64,000 nt of DNA from Spirilliplanes yamanashiensis. Lineage in GTDB: Bacteria > Actinomycetota > Actinomycetes > Mycobacteriales > Micromonosporaceae. Below the pieces are notes generated by a model. It was not told the DNA's origin and did no database searches. It worked only from the letters and a program-made list of their open reading frames with translations. Of this stretch, positions 57,516-64,000 are shown in pieces (the stretch's first letter is position 1; every line of letters starts with the position of its first letter). The DNA lies in contig NZ_BOOY01000034.1 in the NCBI RefSeq assembly GCF_016863475.1, forward strand, positions 1 to 64,000, given 5' to 3'. The position numbers and the translations under genes were made by a program.

Positions 57516-57597
57516 CTCTGCATCCTCCTCGTCCCGCGGCCCGTCAGGGTGACCTTGGCCGAACTCCACCGACACCCGAATCACCTCTTCTACCGTT

Positions 57598-58200
57598 GTG
57601 TCACGCGAAAGGTCCGGTCGGAGAGGGGTCGTCGTCATCGCGCTTCCGGACGTGCCCGAGCAGCCCGCGCCGCCCGACGCCGCGGAGTCGCGCCTCGTCG
57701 ACCGCGCCCGCCGCGGCGAGGCCGCGGCCTTCGAACGCCTCGTCGGCGACCACGCCCAGCGCACCTGGGCCGTGTGCTACCGGATCACCGGCAACGCCCA
57801 CGACGCCGAGGACGCCCTCCAGGACGCGCTCATCGCCGCCTGGCAGAACCTGCCCCGCTTCCGCGGCGACTCGCGCTTCGGCACGTGGCTGCACCGCATC
57901 GCCGCCAACGCCTCGCTCGCCGTCGTGCGCCGCCGCCGCGACGTCGTCATGGACGAGCTGCCCACCGCCCGCGCGGAGGCCGCCATGACCGACCACTACG
58001 AGCGGCTGGCCGAGAGCGACCGCATCGAGGCGGCGCTGCGCACGCTGCCCGAGGACTTCCGGGTGGCGCTGGTGCTGCGCGAGTTCGGCGACCTGTCCTA
58101 CCAGGAGATCGCCACCCACCAGGGGGTGGGCGTGCAGACCGTCAAGAGCCGGCTCAACCGGGCCCGCAGCGCGATGGCGGTCGCGCTCGGCCGCGCCTGA
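57598..58200 (+). CDS. ECF-type RNA polymerase sigma factor
   Basis: 200 residues from GTG 57598; the start is uncertain as no SD precedes it. Sigma-70 region 2 is at about 30-100 (RARRGEAAAFERLVGDHAQRTWAVCYRITGNAHDAEDALQDALIAAWQNLPRF...WLHRIAANASL) and region 4 at about 140-195 (LRTLPEDFRVALVLREFGDLSYQEIATHQGVGVQTVKSRLNRARSAM). No zinc anti-sigma gene follows. It converges on the dynamin-like gene with a 2-bp gap, so the two stop codons almost touch. It may control the envelope operon on the other strand. Confidence 0.9.
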   Translation: MSRERSGRRGVVVIALPDVPEQPAPPDAAESRLVDRARRGEAAAFERLVGDHAQRTWAVCYRITGNAHDAEDALQDALIAAWQNLPRFRGDSRFGTWLHRIAANASLAVVRRRRDVVMDELPTARAEAAMTDHYERLAESDRIEAALRTLPEDFRVALVLREFGDLSYQEIATHQGVGVQTVKSRLNRARSAMAVALGRA

Positions 58201-58202
58201 CC

Positions 58203-59687
58203 TCACGGCCCGCGCCCCTCGAGGCGGCGGGCGAGCAGCAGGTACGACCGGGACGCCGTGCGCGCCGCCTCGGCCTCGGCCGGGGACGACGCCACCGCGG
58301 CGAGCCCCGTCGACTGCGACGCCAGGCGGCGCGCCCGGGCGGGCAGGTCGTCGCCCGGCGCCGCGCCCAGGCGGGCGGCGTCGTCGGGCGCCTCGGTCAG
58401 CGTGGTCAGCGTCTGCACCAGCGGGCTCGCCGGCGCGGTGCGGGCCAGCAGGCTGAGCGCCCGCACCTCCCGCAGCGGGTGCAGCACCGGGTCGAGGCGG
58501 GCGTGCTCGACGGCCGACCGGACCGCCGCGCCGGCCGCCCGGTCCGGCAGGTCCGCGCCCAGCCGGTCGAGGACCTCCAGCGCGTGGTCGGCCTTGAGCA
58601 CGTCGGCGCGCAGCACGAACCGGCGGCGGATCAGCGCCTCCAGCTCCGCCAGCCCGGACCGCTCCTCCAGCCAGCGCAGCAGCGGCTCCGCGCCGCCGCC
58701 GACGGACCGGCCCGCCGCCACGCCGTACGGGCCGAGCAGGCCGAACAGCCGCTCCATCGTCTCCGCCGGCACCCCGTCGGGGGCGCCGAGCTGCTCCCAC
58801 AGCCGCAGCCGGGCCGCCTCCACGCCGGCCAGGGCGGCGAGCGCGCGGGCGTCGGCCTCGCGCAGCCGGCCGGTGCGGGCCGTCTCGGCGAGCAGGGCGG
58901 CCACCGGCCGGACGTCGCTCACCTCGGCGGCCCGGTCGACGGCGAGGCGCCGCGCGCGGGCGGCCGCGACGGCGATCGGGTCGTCGCCGCCCCACGGGCC
59001 CGCCCCGAACACGTCGGCGTGCGACAGCACCCCCACCGCGTTGACGGCCGAGGCGCCCAGCTCACCGGACGCGTCGAGGAAGTCGCGCAGGAACGCCACC
59101 TCGTCGGCGCGCTCGGCGTCGCGGACCAGGAACAGCACCGCGTCGGCCTGGGTGGCGGCCGAGCGGCTGACGGCGTCCGCGCCGAGGATCGCCCGGCGGG
59201 TCGCCGCCTCGTTCTCGGGGGTCGTCGTCGCCAGGCCGGGGGTGTCGATGATCGTGAGGTCGCGCAGGGCGCCCGCCTGGAGGTGGACCTCCAGGTGGTC
59301 GACGTCGTCCGGCGCCACGCCCAGCTCCTCCGGCAGCCCGCCGTCGATCCGCAGGGTGCGCCGCTCGCCCGAGCGCAGCACCAGCACCGCGCGGTCCGGC
59401 GCCCCGTAGCGGTACCAGGTCACCACGCGGGTGCACTCCCCCGCCCGGGTCGGTGCGATGCGGCGGCCCACCAGGGCGTTCACCAGGGTGGACTTGCCCG
59501 CCTTGACCCGGCCCACGACGGCCAGCCGCAGCGGCTCGGTCAGGGCGCTGCGGACGGCGGCGATGCCGGCGGCGTGCGCCGGGCCGGCCAGCCCGAGCAC
59601 GGCGTCGCAGGCCAGCTCTGTGCGCTGGATCAGCGCCGGGCGGGCCTGCGGGCCGTGCGTCGGGTGGGTCATGTCAGTAGTCGTCAT
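58203..59687 (-). CDS. Dynamin-like GTPase
   Basis: 494 residues from ATG 59687 (ATG 59672 would be one base after the preceding stop). Large-GTPase domain: P-loop GRVKAGKST (59-67), switch Thr in ECTRVVT, DTPG (148-151) and SHAD in place of the usual NKxD/TKxD. The C-terminal half is helical with many Leu/Ala heptads, as in bacterial dynamins and mycobacterial IniA/IniC. These remodel or protect membranes under stress. It is the last gene of the Hsp70/GrpE operon and overlaps the calcium-loop protein gene by 14 bp. Confidence 0.88.
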   Translation of the reverse strand: MTTTDMTHPTHGPQARPALIQRTELACDAVLGLAGPAHAAGIAAVRSALTEPLRLAVVGRVKAGKSTLVNALVGRRIAPTRAGECTRVVTWYRYGAPDRAVLVLRSGERRTLRIDGGLPEELGVAPDDVDHLEVHLQAGALRDLTIIDTPGLATTTPENEAATRRAILGADAVSRSAATQADAVLFLVRDAERADEVAFLRDFLDASGELGASAVNAVGVLSHADVFGAGPWGGDDPIAVAAARARRLAVDRAAEVSDVRPVAALLAETARTGRLREADARALAALAGVEAARLRLWEQLGAPDGVPAETMERLFGLLGPYGVAAGRSVGGGAEPLLRWLEERSGLAELEALIRRRFVLRADVLKADHALEVLDRLGADLPDRAAGAAVRSAVEHARLDPVLHPLREVRALSLLARTAPASPLVQTLTTLTEAPDDAARLGAAPGDDLPARARRLASQSTGLAAVASSPAEAEAARTASRSYLLLARRLEGRGP

Positions 59688-60150
59688 CGTCGTCGTCGGA
59701 CAGGATGTTCTCGATCGCGTCCTGCCGGCTCTCCATCATCTCGATGATGATCTCCGCCTGCTGCGGGGTGGCGTGCTCCAGCAGGCTGATGAGCGGGTCG
59801 TGCCCGCCGCCGCCGATGACGGCGGGGTCGCCGGTCAGCGGGGCCGGCTGCGACGGCACGTCCAGCAGCTGCACCAGGCGGTTGCCGGTCAGCCGGCCGT
59901 TCACCTGGTCGAGCACCCCGTTCTCGTTGCCGTCGACGAAGCTGGTGTCCACGGCGCCGTTGAGGTCGGTGTCCACCTGGTACGTGTCCAGCAGACCGTT
60001 CTCATTCGAGTCGACCATCAGCATCTCGCTGTAGCCGTCGCCGTTGCCGTCGGCCGCGTACGTGTCCAGCACGCCGTTGGCGTTGGTGTCCGCCGCGAGC
60101 GTGTCGCCGAAGCCGTCACCGTCGGTGTCGTAGGACTGGAAGTCGGTCAT
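59674..60150 (-). CDS. Calcium-loop repeat protein, paralogue B
   Basis: 158 residues, ATG 60150 with AGGGGAG. Residues 1-82 are six consecutive short loops of the form D-x-D/N-x-N/D-G-x-x-D at 11-12-residue spacing (DTDGDGFGDTL, DTNANGVLDTY, DGNGDGYSEML, DSNENGLLDTY, DTDLNGAVDTS, DGNENGVLDQV), like dockerin or thrombospondin type 3 repeats. Then a VIGGGGHDPLISLLEHATPQQ segment and an Asp6-Tyr end. No signal peptide. It is probably a calcium-dependent scaffold for the chaperone/GTPase operon. A paralogue lies directly upstream. Confidence 0.85.
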   Translation of the reverse strand: MTDFQSYDTDGDGFGDTLAADTNANGVLDTYAADGNGDGYSEMLMVDSNENGLLDTYQVDTDLNGAVDTSFVDGNENGVLDQVNGRLTGNRLVQLLDVPSQPAPLTGDPAVIGGGGHDPLISLLEHATPQQAEIIIEMMESRQDAIENILSDDDDDDY

Positions 60151-60215
60151 CGCGTGCTCTCCCCTGGCCTCGCGGGGCGGGCCCGGCGTCGCCGGCCCGC
60201 CCCGTCACGTCACGC

Positions 60216-60689
60216 TCAGTCGTCGTCGTCGTCCGTGTCGAGGATGGTGTCGATCATGTCGTTCCGGCTCTTGAAGATGTCGTAGATCATCTCCTGCTGC
60301 AGCGGGGTGGCGTGCTCCAGCACGTCGATCAGCGGGTCGTGACCGCCGCCGCCGATGACGCCCGGGCCGGTGAGCAGCGGGCCGGCCTGCGGCGACTGCT
60401 CCGGCAGGTTCACCAGCTGGTTGCCCGTCTGCAGGCCGTTCGCCTGGTCGAGCAGGCCGTTCTCGTTGCTGTCGACGAACGTGGTGTCGACGGTGCCGTT
60501 GAGGTCGGTGTCCACCTGGACGGTGTCGAGGATGCCGTTCTCGTTGGTGTCGATCAGGATCGTCTCGTTGTAGCTGTCGCCGTTGCCGTCGGCCGCGTAC
60601 GTGTCGAGCAGGCCGTTGGCGTTGGTGTCCGCCGCGAGCGTGTCGCCGTAGCCGTCGCCGGTGGTGTCGTAGAGCTGGAAGTCGGTCAT
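60216..60689 (-). CDS. Calcium-loop repeat protein, paralogue A
   Basis: 157 residues, ATG 60689 with GGGGAG. Same architecture as paralogue B: MTDFQLYDTTGDGYGD start, six calcium-type loops over residues 1-82, VIGGGGHDPLIDVLEHATPLQQ, a helix and a terminal run of Asp. The two genes share their leader and SD sequence, so they arose by tandem duplication. Conservation of the 'GGGGHDPLI..LEHATP' block in both copies marks it as a functional element, perhaps a docking site for the Hsp70 or dynamin. Confidence 0.85.
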   Translation of the reverse strand: MTDFQLYDTTGDGYGDTLAADTNANGLLDTYAADGNGDSYNETILIDTNENGILDTVQVDTDLNGTVDTTFVDSNENGLLDQANGLQTGNQLVNLPEQSPQAGPLLTGPGVIGGGGHDPLIDVLEHATPLQQEMIYDIFKSRNDMIDTILDTDDDDD

Positions 60690-60780
60690 CGTGTGCTCCC
60701 CTGGCCTCGTCGTTCGTTCGCTTCTTCGATGCGGCGGGGCGGCCCCGATGTTCCCGGCCCCGGGAGGAAATTCCGGCGGC

Positions 60781-62907
60781 TCACTGGTCGAGCAGCGCGG
60801 ACAGGCCGGGCGAGGACCACCAGCGCATCATCGCGGCCACGTCCGGGCCCTGGGCGGTGGCGATCATGATGATCGCGTCGTCGTCGTAGGTCCAGACGAC
60901 CTTGCCGTAGCCCTCCGACGGGTAGCAGAGCATCTGGCCGATCGTCCGGCTGGTGTCCGAGGACGTCGCCCACGGGCCGCGGCCCGACGTCGTCACCTGG
61001 AAACAGCTCGGGGCGGTCGCCGTGATCTTGTTGTCGGTGGCGATCTTCTCCAGCGACAACCCCATCCGCGTGCTGTCCGTGAACTTCGTCGCCCACACCT
61101 CGACGCCCGGGTTCGAGCCGACCCGCGAGCCCTCCGGGACCTCGCAGCGCACCACCGCGAGCTGGTCGGCGCCGAGCCGCTCCCGGGCCTCGCAGGTGCC
61201 GAGCTCGGTGTAGTCGGTCGGCAGCCGGCGGGCCAGGGCGCACTCGGTGGCGGGCAGCGCCGCCGCGCAGGACCGGTTCGCCACCGACGAGGTCGGCGGG
61301 GTGGTCGGCGGCTGCGTGGGCGGCTGCGTGATGGGGCGGTTGCGGGTCGTCGGGGCGGACGTCGGCTCCTTCGCGTCGTCCGTGCCGTTGCCGCCCGCGT
61401 TGAGGGCGACCACGCCGATCGCGACGGACACGACCAGGGTGACCAGGCCGGCCCCGGCGGCGATCAGCCAGCGGTTGCGGTAGGCGGACGGCTCCCGGTC
61501 GCCCGGCGGCGGGGGCGGCGGCCACGGCGGCCCGGACATCCGACCCCCGCCCGCCCCGGACACGGGGTCGTTGCCACCGGCGGGCGGCACGGGCGGCAGC
61601 TGCGGCGGCGGCTGCTGGGGCGGGGGCTGGTGCGGCGGCGGCATCTGGGGCGGGGGCTGCTGGGGCTGCTGCTGCTGCTGCGGGGGCCGCTGCGGCACCG
61701 GCGGCGGCTGGGGCGGGGGCTGCTGCGGGTGGGGCGCGACCTGGTGGGGCGGGACCTGGTGGGGCGGGGGCTGGTGGGGCGGGGGCCGGTGCGGCGGGGG
61801 CTGGTGCGGCGGGGGGCCCGCGGGGGCCGGGACCTTCAGGGCGCCGAGCGCCACCACCAGCTTCGGGTCCTCCAGGGTGGCCGGCGGGCGCCCGATCAGC
61901 TCGGCCAGCTTGCGCTGCACGAGGCGCAGGTGCGACGAGCCGCCGGTCAGGTACAGCGCGTGCAGGGCCGGCGCGGCGACGCCGGCCCGCTCCAGGGTGC
62001 GCCGGGTCAGCTGCACGGCGGCGTCGATGGTCGGCGCGACGAGCCGGTCAAACTCCTCCGCGGTGATCGTCACCACCGCCTGGGCGCCGCCCGCCGCGAC
62101 CGGGATGCGGGTCTGCTCGTAGTCGGTCAGCGCCTGCTTGGCGCCGCGGACCTGGTCGCGGAAGGTGAGCCGGTCGGCGAGCGCGGCCGGGTCGTCGAGG
62201 GCGTCGGCCAGCTCGGCGTGGCCGGTGGCGCGCAGCTGCTCCTTCGTCCACCGGGCGAGCAGGTCGTCGACGTCCTCGCCGCCGAGCGGGTCGATGCCGT
62301 CGGTGGCGAGCACGGTGAACGGCGCGCCGGGGGCGTCGCCCGCGCGCAGCACCGCGACGTCGCAGGTGCCACCGCCGAAGTCGAACACGGCGACGACCGC
62401 GCCGGGCGGCACGGCCTCCTGGGTGGCGTAGTGGCTGGCGGCGGCGACGGGCTCGGAGACCAGGCGCGGGGCCCGCGGCAGCCCGGCGGCGTAGGCCGCC
62501 GCCGTCAGCACGTCGCGGCGCGGCTGCTGCCACTGCTCGGGGTACGTCAGCAGCACCTCGGCGGGGTGACCGCCACCGGCGACCCGGCCCGCCCGGCCGA
62601 CGACGTGCCGCAGCAGGGCGGCGAGGGCGTCGGCGACGGGCACCTCCCGCTCGCCGAGCATGATCTCGCCCTCGCCGACGCGGCGCTTCGGGTTGGGCTC
62701 GAACGCGGCGGGGTCGATGCGGGCGGACCGCAGCGCCTCCGCGCCGACCACGAGCCCGTGCTGGCCGGCCAGCACCCCGGACGGCATCTGGTCGGACTGG
62801 TCGGTGAGCCGCACCGGGCGCGGCGGACCCGCCCCGATCTGCACGGCCGCCGCCGTGTTCGACGTGCCCACGTCGACGGCCAGCCGCCAGGGACTCACTG
62901 CTTCCAC
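60781..62907 (-). CDS. Membrane-anchored Hsp70-like fusion protein
   Basis: 708 residues from GTG 62907 (GGAGGTG upstream). Residues about 8-360 are an Hsp70 nucleotide-binding domain (phosphate loops DVGTSN at 12-17 and FDFGGGTCD at 175-183; adenosine loop LTGGSSHLRLV). There is no peptide-binding domain. Instead a Pro/Gln/His-rich linker (about 360-475) leads to one helix (about 480-503) and an outside domain with six Cys that resembles sensor domains of actinobacterial Ser/Thr kinases (VWTYDDDAIIMIATAQGPDVAAMMRWW). ATP-driven changes could thus be passed across the membrane. It is coupled to the GrpE-like gene by a 13-bp overlap. Confidence 0.88.
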   Translation of the reverse strand: MEAVSPWRLAVDVGTSNTAAAVQIGAGPPRPVRLTDQSDQMPSGVLAGQHGLVVGAEALRSARIDPAAFEPNPKRRVGEGEIMLGEREVPVADALAALLRHVVGRAGRVAGGGHPAEVLLTYPEQWQQPRRDVLTAAAYAAGLPRAPRLVSEPVAAASHYATQEAVPPGAVVAVFDFGGGTCDVAVLRAGDAPGAPFTVLATDGIDPLGGEDVDDLLARWTKEQLRATGHAELADALDDPAALADRLTFRDQVRGAKQALTDYEQTRIPVAAGGAQAVVTITAEEFDRLVAPTIDAAVQLTRRTLERAGVAAPALHALYLTGGSSHLRLVQRKLAELIGRPPATLEDPKLVVALGALKVPAPAGPPPHQPPPHRPPPHQPPPHQVPPHQVAPHPQQPPPQPPPVPQRPPQQQQQPQQPPPQMPPPHQPPPQQPPPQLPPVPPAGGNDPVSGAGGGRMSGPPWPPPPPPGDREPSAYRNRWLIAAGAGLVTLVVSVAIGVVALNAGGNGTDDAKEPTSAPTTRNRPITQPPTQPPTTPPTSSVANRSCAAALPATECALARRLPTDYTELGTCEARERLGADQLAVVRCEVPEGSRVGSNPGVEVWATKFTDSTRMGLSLEKIATDNKITATAPSCFQVTTSGRGPWATSSDTSRTIGQMLCYPSEGYGKVVWTYDDDAIIMIATAQGPDVAAMMRWWSSPGLSALLDQ

Positions 62908-63356
62908 ACGATCACCTCCGCCGGGCGCACGACCCGGTCCCGCGTCTGCCAACCAGCTCTGATCTCGCGTGCGACGCACCGGTCGGGGCGTCCGGCCGCC
63001 GCCGGTTCGGTGCCGACGGCGTGGTGCCGGCTCGCGTCGAAGGGCTGACCGCCGGCGACGGCGATCCGGTGCACGCCCGCCGCGTGCAGGGCCCGTTCCA
63101 GCTGCACCCGCACGGCGCCGTCGGCGGCGGCGGCCAGGTCGTGGGCGGCGATGACGCCCTCCACGACCTGGCGCACGTCGGCGCCCGGGCCCGCCGGCGC
63201 CGCCGGGGCGCCGCGGGCGGCCTCGGCGGCGTCCGCGGCGTCGGCGGCGTCCCGGCGGCGTCCGACGAGATACCCCGCGGCCGCCGCGAACAGCGCGGCG
63301 GCCACCGAGGCGAGTGCCCACGGCCAGGCCGCGAGCAGGTCGCCGAACCGGTTCAC
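62895..63356 (-). CDS. Membrane-anchored GrpE-like protein
   Basis: 153 residues, GTG 63356, overlapping the peptidase stop as GTGA. One N-terminal helix (about 6-28: LLAAWPWALASVAAALFAAAAGYLVG), a basic stop (RRRD), an Ala/Asp-rich helix, then a GrpE-type beta domain: LERALHAAGVHRIAVAGGQPFDASRHHAVGTE, CVAREIRAGWQTRDRVVRPAEVIVW. Ordinary GrpE is soluble; this one would act as nucleotide-exchange factor for the membrane Hsp70 encoded next. The coiled-coil stalk is shorter than in true GrpE. Confidence 0.83.
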   Translation of the reverse strand: MNRFGDLLAAWPWALASVAAALFAAAAGYLVGRRRDAADAADAAEAARGAPAAPAGPGADVRQVVEGVIAAHDLAAAADGAVRVQLERALHAAGVHRIAVAGGQPFDASRHHAVGTEPAAAGRPDRCVAREIRAGWQTRDRVVRPAEVIVWKQ

Positions 63357-64000
63357 GACCGCGCCGGCAGCGTGACGGGCAGCAGCGCCCACGGCTCGCG
63401 GATGACGACGGAGGTGGCCCGCTCGATCTGGCTGGGCGCGCCCTCGCCGGCCGCGGCGACGGTCTCCTGGCCGGGGTCGCCCGCGGGCGGCTCGTCGCAG
63501 ACGATCATCAGGTTCTGCGAGTCGGCCCACGCGTCGGCGAACACGTCGAGCGGCACCTCCTCGAGGTTGCCGTCCGGCGAGCCCGGGTCGGACAGGATCG
63601 CCACGCCGCGCTCGGTGTCGATGCCGGTGAGCACCACCGCGTGGTCGAACGAGTTGTCCTCGACGGCCTCGCCCTCCCACACCTCGCCGCTGTCGATGAA
63701 CAGCAGGACGCCGCGGCCCTCCTCCAGGTACTGGACCAGCTCGGCGGTGGTGCCGACCTCCAGGCCGGCCGGCACGCCGGACTGCTCCAGCAGGGTGAGG
63801 GTGTTCTCGGGCGTCATGCCGGGCACGCCGTCCATGCCGACGCTGAACAGGCCCTGCTCGCTGGCGAGCTGCACGAACGCGCTCTCGTCGGGGAAGTGCA
63901 CCCCGCTGTACTCGCTGACGATCTGGGCGACGCTGGCCGGGGCGCAGAAGCCGTTCTGGGCCTGCTGGAACCAGTGCTCGGCGTCGCCGAACGGGTCGCC
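63353..64000 (-). CDS. C39-like (papain-fold) peptidase, C-terminal part
   Basis: Open at the right edge; the last 215 residues are visible. NGFCAPASVAQIVSEYSG has the catalytic Cys near the cut, FDHAVVLTGID the His, and LSDPGSPDG the Asp, as in C39-like peptidases. The N-terminal part, including any calcium-loop or signal region, lies outside. It is the first visible gene of the operon with GrpE, Hsp70, calcium-loop proteins and dynamin. The substrate is unknown; it may trim one of the operon's own products. Confidence 0.78.
   Translation of the reverse strand, partial: GDPFGDAEHWFQQAQNGFCAPASVAQIVSEYSGVHFPDESAFVQLASEQGLFSVGMDGVPGMTPENTLTLLEQSGVPAGLEVGTTAELVQYLEEGRGVLLFIDSGEVWEGEAVEDNSFDHAVVLTGIDTERGVAILSDPGSPDGNLEEVPLDVFADAWADSQNLMIVCDEPPAGDPGQETVAAAGEGAPSQIERATSVVIREPWALLPVTLPARS

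Noticed and set aside
1-64000. tRNA, rRNA, integrase, transposase or phage genes
   Set aside because: I looked for cloverleaf-type segments, DDE or tyrosine-recombinase motifs and terminal repeats on both strands and found none that can be supported.

Overview
The window is very GC-rich and densely coded. It has GTG and TTG starts, TANNNT hexamers 6-7 nt before leaderless starts, many secreted hydrolases with RICIN lectin modules, and BTAD and MEDS regulators. This fits a filamentous actinobacterium, most like Micromonosporaceae; the family assignment is inference. I found no tRNA, rRNA, CRISPR array, phage or IS element.

Region 1 (1-31.9 kb) is a carbohydrate-utilisation island. Its core (2.5-27 kb) is a uronic acid / aldarate catabolic regulon. 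A secreted GH79 beta-glucuronidase and three other secreted proteins (two compact beta-sandwich proteins and a BNR beta-propeller) would release uronic acids. An ABC importer without its own ATPase would take up the products. Uronate dehydrogenase, glucarate dehydratase, 5-dehydro-4-deoxyglucarate dehydratase and a 2-oxoglutarate-semialdehyde dehydrogenase form a complete oxidative route to 2-oxoglutarate. The same locus also carries the other branch: an HpcH/HpaI aldolase, tartronate semialdehyde reductase and glycerate kinase. Five copies of a near-palindrome, GTYCACATATGTGRAC-like, sit before the GH79 gene, the ABC/gudD operon, the lyase-like gene, the garR/garK divergon and the BNR gene. 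The only local regulator at the centre is an IclR protein. The flanks hold GH3, ThuA-RICIN, ROK, RICIN-beta-helix, GH5, subtilase and RICIN-GH64 genes, some with other operators (GAGAGCGCTCTC type; GTTAGG-N7-CCTAAC).

Region 2 (31.9-38.3 kb) is mixed: an ArsR/MFS divergon with a clear inverted-repeat operator, a secreted acid/base repeat protein, a membrane-anchored wall-side protein, an APH(3')-like kinase and a CDP-alcohol phosphatidyltransferase.

Region 3 (38.4-44.1 kb) looks like an uncharacterised small-molecule pathway: a dehydrogenase, a PTPS-fold protein that has lost canonical catalytic residues, a GT4-type glycosyltransferase, a methyltransferase, a multi-TM UPF0104/LPG-synthase-like protein, a RibD-like reductase and GTP cyclohydrolase II.

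Region 4 (44.1-57.2 kb) holds two MEDS-domain signalling proteins, a 30-residue membrane microprotein, a TerC gene behind a candidate yybP-ykoY riboswitch, a RICIN protein, a hemerythrin, a large BTAD/AAA regulator flanked by 11-bp-period CCAAG-type repeats, an MMPL exporter and an M36 metallopeptidase.

Region 5 (57.2-64 kb) has an ECF sigma factor and a translationally coupled minus-strand operon: C39-like peptidase, membrane GrpE-like protein, membrane Hsp70-like fusion, two paralogous calcium-loop repeat proteins and a dynamin-like GTPase. This may be an undescribed envelope-associated chaperone/membrane-remodelling system.
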